From: Candidatus Moranbacteria bacterium RIFCSPHIGHO2_02_FULL_40_12b
GTDB taxonomy: Bacteria > Patescibacteriota > Minisyncoccia > Moranbacterales > 2-12-FULL-40-10
Length of the DNA: 14,281 nucleotides
Direction: 5' to 3'
Assembly (NCBI GenBank): GCA_001784725.1
Contig: MFRX01000033.1
Span: 6,826-21,106 of the forward strand
Part shown: piece after piece, positions 7,632 to 13,650 of the stretch
Layout of the letters: each line of letters begins with the position of its first letter
Numbering within the stretch: the first letter of the stretch is position 1
The notes under the pieces: model-generated
Told to the model about the DNA's origin: nothing
The model's input: only the letters and a program-made list of their open reading frames with translations
Database searches by the model: none
Program-made: the position numbers and the translations under genes

Positions 7632-7958
7632 ATGGATTTTAAAAAAATCAATTCGATTAATATCAATATCAATCTATCCGGAATCGGCAGCAAGATATTT
7701 TCATACTGGCAGAAATATTTTAAATTTATTTTCTTCCTTCTCCTTTTCGGGGTGTTTTTAGGAGGAATTTATTATTTGTATGCGACACTGTATAAATCGG
7801 AATGGAGCGAGGAAAAGAAGAACCAGTACATAATTGTTAATAAGAGGATAACTAAATTCAAGGAGCAGGAATTCAATGATATTGTCAATGAAGTTCAGTT
7901 GCGCAAGAAAAATTTTGAAGAAGGGGCATATTCAACAAAAGACATATTCAACCCGTAA
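7632..7958 (+). CDS. Small membrane-anchored protein at the end of the pilus cluster
   Basis: The 108-residue protein has a polar, asparagine/isoleucine-rich N-terminus, one hydrophobic helix (about 30-51) and a charged helical C-terminal half (about 56-108) that ends NFEEGAYSTKDIFNP. The topology is like a PilN/PilO partner or a PilP-like accessory, but PilP-type lipoprotein features (lipobox Cys) are absent and no known family is recognised. It starts 19 bases after the pilO stop on the same strand and is the last gene before the strand switch, so it most likely belongs to the pilus operon. Start ATG at 7632 has no clear Shine-Dalgarno sequence. Being an inner-membrane accessory of the assembly platform is inference. 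Confidence 0.7.
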   Translation: MDFKKINSINININLSGIGSKIFSYWQKYFKFIFFLLLFGVFLGGIYYLYATLYKSEWSEEKKNQYIIVNKRITKFKEQEFNDIVNEVQLRKKNFEEGAYSTKDIFNP

Positions 7959-7972
7959 ATTTTTTTATCCAG

Positions 7973-8010
7973 TGTCCCTGCTAGGATTGAACCCAAAATT
8001 TCTTGGTCTC
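7973..8010 (-). pseudogene. Decayed tRNA 3' half (anticodon-stem remnant, T arm, acceptor 3' strand)
   Basis: On the minus strand the segment reads like the last half of a tRNA: accaag (possible 3' anticodon stem), an AT-rich variable part, gggttcaatcc (T loop) and cagggaca (acceptor 3' strand plus discriminator), followed by ctgg in place of CCA. The T-stem strands do not pair well and there is no matching 5' half (gtccctg) in this area, so it cannot fold as a complete tRNA. It lies 11-48 bases downstream of the tRNA-Arg(TCG) 3' end, in the same orientation. Read as a remnant of rearrangement or integration; chance resemblance is possible. Confidence 0.4.
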
Positions 8011-8020
8011 CCGCGCAAGG

Positions 8021-8093
8021 CGCGCCCTGAGAGATTTGAACTCCCGACCCTCACGTCCGAAGCGTGATGCTCTATCCACTGAGCTAAGGGCGC
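8021..8093 (-). tRNA. tRNA-Arg (anticodon TCG)
   Basis: The minus strand folds as a full cloverleaf of 73 bases: acceptor GCGCCCT/AGGGCGC, D arm GCTC/GAGC, anticodon stem TCACG/CGTGA with loop CTTCGGA, T stem GGGAG/CTCTC with loop TTCAAAT, and discriminator G. Anticodon TCG reads CGN arginine codons. CCA is not encoded (CCT follows the discriminator). A short hairpin, CGCGC-aag-GCGCG (8012-8024 on the + strand), overlaps the 3' end. No clear promoter was seen upstream (8094 onward). Confidence 0.95.
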
Positions 8094-8345
8094 GCTCTAT
8101 GCGGGATAAACTCCGCCAAATGTGATACTTTGTCCATTATCTCGTCTCAGCGATATCTTACGGAGAGCTAAGCGCATTGGATAATAAATGGGTCGTCTAA
8201 AGGACGACATTAGAACTATCTTATATGATAGCGAAGAATTAGTAAAGATTCCATGGGTTTAGGGTAGCGTAGGGTAAAGATTATTTTTGATAAATGAAGT
8301 TTTTTAAACTAATTAAGCAAAACAAGTTAAAAAAACTTTCGTTTA
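8094..8345. other. 252-base non-coding stretch with hairpins
   Basis: No convincing gene is present. It contains three inverted repeats: GTCGTCT-aaa-GGACGAC at 8192-8208 (one GU pair), CTATC-ttatat-GATAG at 8216-8231, and a 14-base AT-rich pair at 8297-8310 and 8325-8338 (13 of 14 matching, 14-base loop). The last lies just downstream of the stop of the minus-strand glycosidase gene and could slow or end its transcription, but no U-tract follows on that strand, so it is not a canonical terminator. The hairpins could be parts of a small RNA; nothing proves it. Confidence 0.45.
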
Positions 8346-9314
8346 TTATTCAATTCTAAAAACTTTATTTTTTTCTATCTTGATCTTTAAGGGCAGCGTT
8401 AATTTACCTGCAAATTTTTCTTTTTCCGTCTTATTGAGCCACCCAATCCCGAAGAAATCATCATTTTTATCATGTAATAATCTTACGTCATACATTTCAT
8501 CTTCATTTCCGAGAACTACGCCATTATTATTTACTGATTTGTAATCATCCAAAAGATTTTTGGAATAATAGCAATGCAGTCCGCCAAATGACCCATTTAT
8601 TTTAGCAAATTCTGGCTCATAATTACTCGCATGAGTTGAAAAAAATAAATAGTAAAAACCTTTATGAAAAATAATTTGAGTTGTTTCAATTTCATCATAA
8701 ACACCTGGAGAAAAGATTGGAGGAAGTAGTTTCCAATCTAATAAATTATTCGATTCAGCAATGGCGACGCATCCATTATATTCTCTTCCTTTATTTTTTT
8801 CTCTTGCGGATATAGTCATATAATATCTTCGAGATTCGGGGTCTTGAAAAACAAATGGGTCGCGCCAAGCGCCAATCTTGCCTAACTTATTTTTTTGGTT
8901 ATCAATATAATAATACTTTTCGGCCTCTAAAATTGGATTATTTTTTACTTTTTCCCAATTAATCAAATTATAAGAAATAGCTAATCCAATTTTTTGAATC
9001 CATTTTTTGTCCGCGTTCTTATTTCTTCCAGTGTAAAACATGAAATATTTTCCATCCTTTTTGATAACACTGCCTGTCCATAATGCGAGATTGTCCCAAG
9101 AGTCATTTCCCCCGGGTGTTAATGCCACCGGGAATTCTTTCCAATGTGTCAGATTATCAGAAACAGCATGACCAATAGTAACATAACTATCATGTCTTTC
9201 TTTAGGGTCTTTTGATGGGGCGGCTTGCAGATAAAAAATATGGAATTTTTTGTTATCTTTAATTAACCAGCTATCCCACAATAACTTTCCTCCAGGTGAA
9301 TAGTTTTTGTTCAT
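8346..9314 (-). CDS. Beta-fructosidase-like glycoside hydrolase (GH32/GH68/GH43 superfamily)
   Basis: The 322-residue protein fits a five-bladed beta-propeller glycosidase. Motifs in order: LLWDSWLI at 11-18, where Asp14 takes the place of the catalytic nucleophile (GH68 has VWDSW, GH32 has WMNDPNG); LWTGSVI at 78-84, like the WSGSA/FSGSA motif; WRDPFVF at 150-156, the transition-state RDP motif; and YDEIETTQ at 206-213, where Glu210 would be the acid/base. It acts on fructosyl or similar sugars in known families, so sucrose, sucrose-6-phosphate or fructan hydrolysis or transfer is plausible. No signal peptide is seen, so it should be cytoplasmic. It is shorter than typical GH32 enzymes and has no C-terminal beta-sandwich. 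It starts 22 bases after the stop of the sucrose-phosphatase-like gene, so the two probably form an operon. Exact substrate is unknown. Confidence 0.82.
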   Translation of the reverse strand: MNKNYSPGGKLLWDSWLIKDNKKFHIFYLQAAPSKDPKERHDSYVTIGHAVSDNLTHWKEFPVALTPGGNDSWDNLALWTGSVIKKDGKYFMFYTGRNKNADKKWIQKIGLAISYNLINWEKVKNNPILEAEKYYYIDNQKNKLGKIGAWRDPFVFQDPESRRYYMTISAREKNKGREYNGCVAIAESNNLLDWKLLPPIFSPGVYDEIETTQIIFHKGFYYLFFSTHASNYEPEFAKINGSFGGLHCYYSKNLLDDYKSVNNNGVVLGNEDEMYDVRLLHDKNDDFFGIGWLNKTEKEKFAGKLTLPLKIKIEKNKVFRIE

Positions 9315-9336
9315 GATTAATAAATAAAAAAATTAT

Positions 9337-10452
9337 TCAACTTTTTGATAAGGACTGTCTTTTTTCTCTTATTATTTTTATCTTCTCGGCTCGCAATAAA
9401 ATTTCAGCCGCTCTTTTTATACTTTCTGCCGCCTGGTGCTGACCGGGTTCCTGCTCAATATATATCGCCTTGATAGAACCGTCCGGCTGTACAATTTTTT
9501 GAAAACTTCTCCTTCCCCTTTTTTTGACAGTTAGGGCTTCTCCAATATATTTTTCAGCTTCTGGCTTATAACCACCTACCAAAACAGAATTAAGCGAACC
9601 AGAGTGAAGAAGCATTTCGACATCATTGCCGCTATCTCCCGCGACAATTCCTTGCTGGATATCAGATAATTTAGATAAGTAATTAACAGTATCTCCCTTG
9701 GCTATAGGAAGAACATCAAGACAATATTTTTTCACGACTTCATCTGGAGACAAGGTGCTATTATAATTTATTTCCTCGCAGATTATTACCGATTGACTTG
9801 GAAAATATTCTTGAGCCATTTTTGATATTTGCTCTAGCGATTGCCGATCAGCAAAGAAATAGAAGCTGATCTTAAATGATTGACATTTTGCCGTTTTATC
9901 CGCCAGCCATGCAGATTCTATTTCTGGTATTTGAAAATCAAACCTGCTTTCCGGAGATTTGACTGACAATTCTTTTATCAAATCGAGTGATTTTTTAACT
10001 AATTCCTCCCTTTCAAAGCCGCCTTCTGTTAAAAGTTTTTCGAAATATTCATCTTTCTTATATTCGTATTTTCCATCTTCTGATTTATGAAGCACCCATA
10101 TTTCTGTTCCAACCGAGCCAGCGATAACCTGGAAATGGGGAAGTTCTCCGGATTCAATTCTTTTATGTACGCCATTGAAATCATTTCCTGTGACAGCGAT
10201 AATCGGAACATTTCCCTCCTTCGCTTTTTCGGTAAGATATGCCATTGCATTTTCTTTGCCGGCTTTATAAAACGTATTGTCAATATCAGTGAAAAGCGCG
10301 GTGGTCTTTTCATTTCTTTCTCGTTGAACGCTAAGCGTTTCCATTAACTCTGAACCATGATAGGTTTCATATAACATTTCAAAACCTTCTTCTTTTTCAG
10401 TTTCCTTTTTTTCTTTAATATGAAATTTGGAAATGTTTTCAAAATCAACCAT
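9337..10452 (-). CDS. HAD-superfamily phosphatase, sucrose-6-phosphate phosphatase-like
   Basis: HAD motifs are complete: motif I DIDNT with Asp56 (nucleophile) and Asp58; motif II VTGN with Thr88; motif III Lys252 in IAKGDTVNYL; motif IV GDSGNDVEM with Asp273 and Asp277. The arrangement KGxxVxxL...AGDSGND matches sucrose-phosphate phosphatases and related Cof/S6PP enzymes with a C2 cap (about 145-240). The product would be sucrose from sucrose-6-phosphate, but mannosyl-3-phosphoglycerate or other sugar phosphates cannot be excluded. At 371 residues it is longer than bacterial S6PP domains (about 250), with about 50 charged extra residues before motif I and a helical tail. The ATG at 10452 lacks a Shine-Dalgarno site; an internal Met26 (codon at 10377) is preceded by AGAAGG at good spacing and could be the true start, giving 346 residues. 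Confidence 0.82.
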   Translation of the reverse strand: MVDFENISKFHIKEKKETEKEEGFEMLYETYHGSELMETLSVQRERNEKTTALFTDIDNTFYKAGKENAMAYLTEKAKEGNVPIIAVTGNDFNGVHKRIESGELPHFQVIAGSVGTEIWVLHKSEDGKYEYKKDEYFEKLLTEGGFEREELVKKSLDLIKELSVKSPESRFDFQIPEIESAWLADKTAKCQSFKISFYFFADRQSLEQISKMAQEYFPSQSVIICEEINYNSTLSPDEVVKKYCLDVLPIAKGDTVNYLSKLSDIQQGIVAGDSGNDVEMLLHSGSLNSVLVGGYKPEAEKYIGEALTVKKRGRRSFQKIVQPDGSIKAIYIEQEPGQHQAAESIKRAAEILLRAEKIKIIREKRQSLSKS

Positions 10453-10478
10453 TGGAAAATAAATTTGTTAATGTTTTA

Positions 10479-10508
10479 ATTATAATATAATTGAATTATT
10501 ACCTAAAA
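10479..10508 (-). promoter_or_regulatory. Possible promoter for the phosphatase-glycosidase unit
   Basis: On the minus strand a perfect TATAAT (10479-10484) is preceded, 17 bases upstream, by TTTAGG, a weak -35 (three of six). The phosphatase start lies about 27 bases downstream. The region is strongly AT-rich, so a chance TATAAT is quite likely. Confidence 0.33.
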
Positions 10509-10518
10509 CTTACAATAG

Positions 10519-10590
10519 GGTGACTAGAGGGAATCGGACCCTCATACCTGGTGCCACAGACCAGTGTTCTGCCATTGAACTATAGTCACC
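10519..10590 (-). tRNA. tRNA-His (anticodon GTG)
   Basis: The 72-base cloverleaf on the minus strand has acceptor GTGACTA/TAGTCAC with an extra encoded G at -1 opposite C73, the hallmark of bacterial tRNA-His. D arm GTTC/GAAC, anticodon stem CTGGT/ACCAG with loop CTGTGGC, T stem GAGGG/CCCTC. The T loop is TCCGATT, with C where T55 is nearly universal. CCA is not encoded. Confidence 0.95.
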
Positions 10591-10598
10591 ATAACTAT

Positions 10599-10680
10599 AA
10601 AATTTCAAATTTCTAATTCCTAATTTCTAAATAAATTCAAATTCATTATTCTTAATTCATAATTCCTAATTCAAATTTTT
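10599..10680. repeat. AT-rich simple repeat tract between tRNA genes
   Basis: The tract is built of aaattt, caaattt and ctaatt-type units; aattcctaatt occurs twice (10615-10625 and 10661-10671). The 14-mer aaaatttcaaattt at 10599-10612 is identical to bases 1790-1803 at the start of the large prepilin gene. No gene is seen here. Confidence 0.6.
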
Positions 10681-10681
10681 G

Positions 10682-10753
10682 TCTCCCCGGAAGGAATCGG
10701 ACCTTCATGTCCAGCTTAGAAGGCTGGCGCTCTATCCATTGAGCTACGGGGAG
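10682..10753 (-). tRNA. tRNA-Arg (anticodon TCT)
   Basis: The 72-base cloverleaf has acceptor CTCCCCG/CGGGGAG, D arm GCTC/GAGC, anticodon stem CCAGC/GCTGG with loop CTTCTAA (anticodon TCT, reading AGA/AGG), T stem GAAGG/CCTTC and discriminator A. Its T loop is TCCGATT, as in the neighbouring tRNA-His. CCA is not encoded (CAA follows the discriminator). Confidence 0.94.
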
Positions 10754-10763
10754 CAAAATTACC

Positions 10764-10864
10764 GGTGCGCTATGAGGGATTCCTCCTCGCTCCGACTCGG
10801 AGTCCGGGCGCTACACACAAGAAAAGCTGCGCTTACTCGCTTCCTACTCGCGCCCTTCGAATCC
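10764..10864. repeat. GC-rich tRNA-linked element with a partial copy of the tRNA-Lys 3' end
   Basis: Bases 10764-10782 (ggtgcgctatgagggattc) repeat, with one mismatch, the 3' end of the tRNA-Lys gene at 10918-10936. The rest is GC-rich and can form nested pairs: GGATTC (10777-10782) with GAATCC (10859-10864), GGGCGC (10806-10811) with GCGCCC (10850-10855), plus local hairpins CTCCGA-c-TCGGAG and AAGC-tgc-GCTT. The composition contrasts with the AT-rich surroundings. It contains no believable gene. Possibly a repeat unit tied to tRNA genes, a structured RNA, or an integration scar. Confidence 0.5.
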
Positions 10865-10916
10865 TTTGCTACTTACCAAAATTATACGCGAAAATATTTA
10901 TATAGTCCTATTGTTC

Positions 10917-10992
10917 TGGTGCGCTGTGAGGGATTCGAACCCCCGACCGTTGGCTTAAGAGGCCACTGCTCTACCAACTGAGCTAACAGCGC
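10917..10992 (-). tRNA. tRNA-Lys (anticodon CTT), CCA encoded
   Basis: The cloverleaf has acceptor GCGCTGT/ACAGCGC, D arm GCTC/GAGC, anticodon stem GTGGC/GCCAA (27-43 is a G-A mismatch), loop CTCTTAA, T stem GGGGG/CCCTC with the normal loop TTCGAAT, discriminator A, and an encoded CCA at 10917-10919. It is the only one of the four tRNAs here with a genomic CCA. Anticodon CTT reads AAG. Confidence 0.93.
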
Positions 10993-11061
10993 AAGGGAAA
11001 TATAAAAATTAAAACTAAGAAAGATAGTAGCATATAATTTTTATCAGGTCAATGAATTTTA

Positions 11062-12348
11062 TTAAATATTATGCTCTTTTTTATATTGCCTCCATTGCTT
11101 TTCCGACCAGTCGTCCGGCTTCTCCGTAAAAATTTCTCCCGGATGAGGATATTTATTTGGAGAATCATAGGAACTGTTGAAAATATCGCTTATAATCTGT
11201 TTGCCGTCTTTATCATAGACATTTTGGGTGAAGGTGGCCTTCATTGAACCGTCCGGATTTTTTTCAGTGATTTTCGGCCCGATTATCTCTATTCTTCTTC
11301 CGTCGTCAGTTCCATAAAACTGGAAAATCAGTTCCGTTCCTTCAATTTTCGTCTGGATTAAAATATATCCCGGAGTATTGTTAATAAATCTAAGATCAGG
11401 GCGGGGAACATAAACGGTCGCATCCAGCCCTTGGGGATTATAGTATCGGACGGGGTAAGCGTGATTTCGGCGCGCCGTTACCTTAAGCCCGCTATAAATG
11501 GCGGCCCGGAAAGTTGTGGTGGAAACCTGGCAAACTCCTCCTCCGAATTCCGGTTCGGTTTTGTCCTTCTTGATTACCAATTCCTCTTTATAGCCGTGTT
11601 CGCCGTCAACTGAACCCAAGACCTTTACGAAAGAAAATTCTTCCCCCGGTTTTATCAGGACGCCGTTATAACGGCTGGAGGCGACATTGATGTTAAAAAT
11701 CCTGTTTTTCGGCGAGCCCCTGAAATTTGACTTTCCCTCGCCGATTAATTTGTTTATCTTGAGTTTTTCAACATCCTCGGAACTCAACGGCGGCGGTATT
11801 TCCTTGTAAGGAAGCTCTATTGTCGTTGCTGTATTGGATTTTTTTCCATTTTCCAAAATCAATTGCTGGGATATTTTTTCGATTCCTTTTTCAACATCCA
11901 ATTCTATCCCATTTTTACTGGGAGATGCAATGACTACTTTTCCTTCTTCAACGGCAAACGAAGCATTGATCGGATCCCTGTTGACTTTTCTTTTCATGTC
12001 TTCCAGGGAGGATCTTATGTTTTTTTCATTGGCTTTTATTTTTTCATATTTTGATATTTTCGCGGTTTTTTCGGCCGTTAAGGTAAGACGGCAAAAAACA
12101 TAATCGCTGCCGCAGTAGCGGATATTTTCAATTTCGGAAATTTTCTGGGTATCGCGCGAAAGATAGGGGTCCCAGATGACCCAGTTGGCCAGCTCTCCGG
12201 AAGAAATTTTTTCTTCGTATTCGGAAACCTTTAATTTTATTTCCGGAAGAGCAGATTCCTTATAATTATTTTCCTGCGCCAAAACAAATCCTGGGCAGAT
12301 AGCTATTGCCGTCGCAAAAAAAAGTTTCAATAAATTTTTTCTATCCAT
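11062..12348 (-). CDS. VanW-family secreted protein
   Basis: A signal peptide is visible at about 1-24 (basic MDRKNLLK, hydrophobic core, cut near VLA-QE). Residues about 95-180 look like the peptidoglycan-binding-4 type domain that precedes VanW in YoaR-like proteins. The VanW domain spans about 206-335: GKSNFRGSPKNRIFNINVAS, then IKPGEEFSF at 232-240, GGGVCQVSTTTFRAAIYSGL at 269-288 (the GGGVCQVSTTLY hallmark) and RRNHAYPVRYY at 293-303. A tail with IIGPKI and a charged C-terminus follows. VanW proteins have no proven activity; a cell-wall role is likely from the domain set. It is followed downstream by the tRNA-Lys gene. The ATG at 12348 puts the signal peptide at the very start, and a promoter lies directly upstream. 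Confidence 0.93.
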   Translation of the reverse strand: MDRKNLLKLFFATAIAICPGFVLAQENNYKESALPEIKLKVSEYEEKISSGELANWVIWDPYLSRDTQKISEIENIRYCGSDYVFCRLTLTAEKTAKISKYEKIKANEKNIRSSLEDMKRKVNRDPINASFAVEEGKVVIASPSKNGIELDVEKGIEKISQQLILENGKKSNTATTIELPYKEIPPPLSSEDVEKLKINKLIGEGKSNFRGSPKNRIFNINVASSRYNGVLIKPGEEFSFVKVLGSVDGEHGYKEELVIKKDKTEPEFGGGVCQVSTTTFRAAIYSGLKVTARRNHAYPVRYYNPQGLDATVYVPRPDLRFINNTPGYILIQTKIEGTELIFQFYGTDDGRRIEIIGPKITEKNPDGSMKATFTQNVYDKDGKQIISDIFNSSYDSPNKYPHPGEIFTEKPDDWSEKQWRQYKKEHNI

Positions 12349-12362
12349 ACTAATATCATATT

Positions 12363-12391
12363 ATCATAACAAATAGGTTGTTTCCATACAA
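12363..12391 (-). promoter_or_regulatory. Possible promoter for the VanW gene
   Basis: On the minus strand TTGTAT (12386-12391; three of six matches to TTGACA) is followed after exactly 17 bases by TATGAT (12363-12368; five of six). The start codon lies about 15 bases further, so the 5' leader would be very short. It sits directly after the terminator of the preceding gene, which makes an independent promoter necessary and believable. Confidence 0.5.
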
Positions 12392-12420
12392 TTAAAAAAG
12401 GGAGAGGATCCCTTTTTTAA
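12392..12420 (-). terminator. Intrinsic terminator of hsp20 (bidirectional hairpin)
   Basis: A perfect 12-base inverted repeat, TTAAAAAAGGGA and TCCCTTTTTTAA with a five-base loop, starts 20 bases after the hsp20 stop. On the minus strand the 3' arm ends in six U residues after the GC part of the stem, the layout of a rho-independent terminator. By symmetry it could work on both strands. Confidence 0.82.
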
Positions 12421-12439
12421 AACTTAGTTAGTATTGCAT

Positions 12440-12937
12440 TTAGAAGCCCCTGACTTGAATTCTCTTTGTTTTGGTTGTGTCGGCCTTAGGAAGGCGGATG
12501 GTAAGTATTCCATTTTTAAGCGATGCCTCGGCTTTCTCGGAAATAACATCAACCGGAAGCACGACTGATCTTGAAAAAGAACCCCAGTAGCATTCCTGAT
12601 AATAATAATTATCACCCTCCACAACTTCTTCATTTTTTCTTTCACCTTTGACGGTAATCATATCGTTTGTAATTGATATATCCAAATCTTCCGGCTTTAC
12701 CCCGGCAATTGTCGATTTTATAACAATGTCGGTGTCTGTCTGGTAGACGTCGATGGTCAACTGCCCTTCCGACTCGTCCGACCAACTTTCATTGCTGATT
12801 GGCGCGTTTGATGGCTTTCGCACTGTCATTTCTGTTTCCTCGGAATCAGAATAAACCGGCATTCTTGTTTCTTCGCCTTCTTCAATTCTTCGTGAACCGG
12901 TAAGCCGGTCGAAAAAAGATCTTTTTTCTTTTGTCAT
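12440..12937 (-). CDS. Small heat-shock protein, Hsp20/alpha-crystallin family
   Basis: Small heat-shock proteins hold unfolding proteins in a refoldable state without ATP. The 165-residue product has a charged, low-complexity N-terminal arm (1-60), an alpha-crystallin domain at about 61-154 with the hallmark LKNGILTIRLPK at 140-151, and a C-terminal I-x-V motif (Ile160, Val162) that docks between dimers. DIVIKSTIAGVKPEDLDISI at 70-89 is the typical beta2-beta3 region. The frame extends to a TTG at 12958, but the ATG at 12937 is preferred since the extra seven codons (IINYTI) look like leader sequence. It has its own promoter and terminator, so it is a single-gene unit. No heat-shock operator such as CIRCE is seen. 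Confidence 0.95.
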   Translation of the reverse strand: MTKEKRSFFDRLTGSRRIEEGEETRMPVYSDSEETEMTVRKPSNAPISNESWSDESEGQLTIDVYQTDTDIVIKSTIAGVKPEDLDISITNDMITVKGERKNEEVVEGDNYYYQECYWGSFSRSVVLPVDVISEKAEASLKNGILTIRLPKADTTKTKRIQVRGF

Positions 12938-13010
12938 AATTGTATAGTTAATGATCAATGACCAATGCCAGCGATCAATAACCTGGAATAGTGAATTATT
13001 AACTGTTTTT

Positions 13011-13039
13011 ATTATAATTCAAGTTTTATTAAGATGCAA
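13011..13039 (-). promoter_or_regulatory. Probable sigma-70 type promoter of hsp20
   Basis: A perfect TATAAT on the minus strand (13011-13016) is preceded by exactly 17 bases and TTGCAT (13034-13039, three of six matches to TTGACA). The -35 lies inside the last codons of the membrane-protease gene. Transcription would start near 13004, giving a leader of about 65 bases with atcaatgaccaatg-like repeats and a weak CCAG/CTGG stem. Confidence 0.5.
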
Positions 13040-13649
13040 GTTTTTTGTTAATCCTCAATAAATTCGCAAAATTAATCAGGAATAAGACGGCAAAAAGGGC
13101 TATAATGAAGGGATTAATTAAAAAGTTTCTGTATTGCGAGAGAATGTTGTAAGATAAATGAAAAAAAAGAGCCGGGATAATCGCGGCAAAAAAAGTGCCG
13201 ATTTTTCTTGGATTCAGGAGGACGACGACATAGCCCATGAGTCCCGCGGTCATAATATGAAGCATGAAAATTTCAGCAATATTCTGGCGGAAATAATTCT
13301 GGCTTATTAAATTTTTGTTGACGCTTCCGGCAATCAGCGAAATTTCGATTATTGAAAATCCCAGCCCCAGAATCAGCGAATTTATTATCAGCATCCTTCC
13401 CAGCGAGAATTTTTCTATTTTATGGGCGATAAAAAAATACTTGACGGATTCTTCCAGAAAAGCGAAAAGGAAAAAAAATAAATACGGGCTGATGCTGTTT
13501 TTTACGGAAGTGATATTAAGAAAATCGTCAAGATTTATTTTTTTACCCGCGCCAAAAACCGCCAGAATTATAATCATCAGAAAAACCTCGGCGATAAGCG
13601 CGCCAGTGGCGGCGATAATTCCCAGAAATAACGATTCGATTTGCTTCAT
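13029..13649 (-). CDS. PrsW-like intramembrane metalloprotease
   Basis: The 206-residue protein is very hydrophobic with about six membrane helices (roughly 8-32, 53-75, 85-108, 125-146, 150-168, 176-197). Motifs of the PrsW/CPBP-type proteases are present: LEESVKYF at 65-72 (the EExxK motif), GLGFSIIE at 95-102 (GxxFxxxE), His131 in LHIMTAG, and HLSYN at 164-168 (HxxxN). Together these would form a metal site in the membrane. PrsW cleaves anti-sigma factors in Bacillus; the substrate here is unknown. The gene begins one base after the valS stop, so translation is probably coupled. The length suits the small members of the family. Confidence 0.83.
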   Translation of the reverse strand: MKQIESLFLGIIAATGALIAEVFLMIIILAVFGAGKKINLDDFLNITSVKNSISPYLFFFLFAFLEESVKYFFIAHKIEKFSLGRMLIINSLILGLGFSIIEISLIAGSVNKNLISQNYFRQNIAEIFMLHIMTAGLMGYVVVLLNPRKIGTFFAAIIPALFFHLSYNILSQYRNFLINPFIIALFAVLFLINFANLLRINKKLAS

Positions 13650-13650
13650 T

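Noticed and set aside
7876..8067. A 63-residue + strand reading frame
   Set aside because: Its second half is the complement of tRNA-Arg(TCG); RFELPTLTSEA-type peptides are a known false product of reading across tRNA genes.
8297..8338. The AT-rich inverted repeat as an intrinsic terminator of the glycosidase gene
   Set aside because: The stem has almost no GC and no U-tract follows on the minus strand.
10679..10981. A 100-residue + strand reading frame
   Set aside because: It spans the complements of tRNA-Arg(TCT) and tRNA-Lys and the GC-rich repeat; the peptide ending CEGFEPPTVGLRGH is typical of tRNA-derived false genes.
12938..12958. TTG at 12958 as the start of hsp20
   Set aside because: The added seven codons have no match to Hsp20 N-termini, and an ATG at 12937 gives a normal protein.
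12938..13010. RNA thermometer in the hsp20 leader
   Set aside because: No Shine-Dalgarno sequence exists to be masked and only a weak four-pair stem is visible, so a ROSE- or fourU-type thermometer is not supported.
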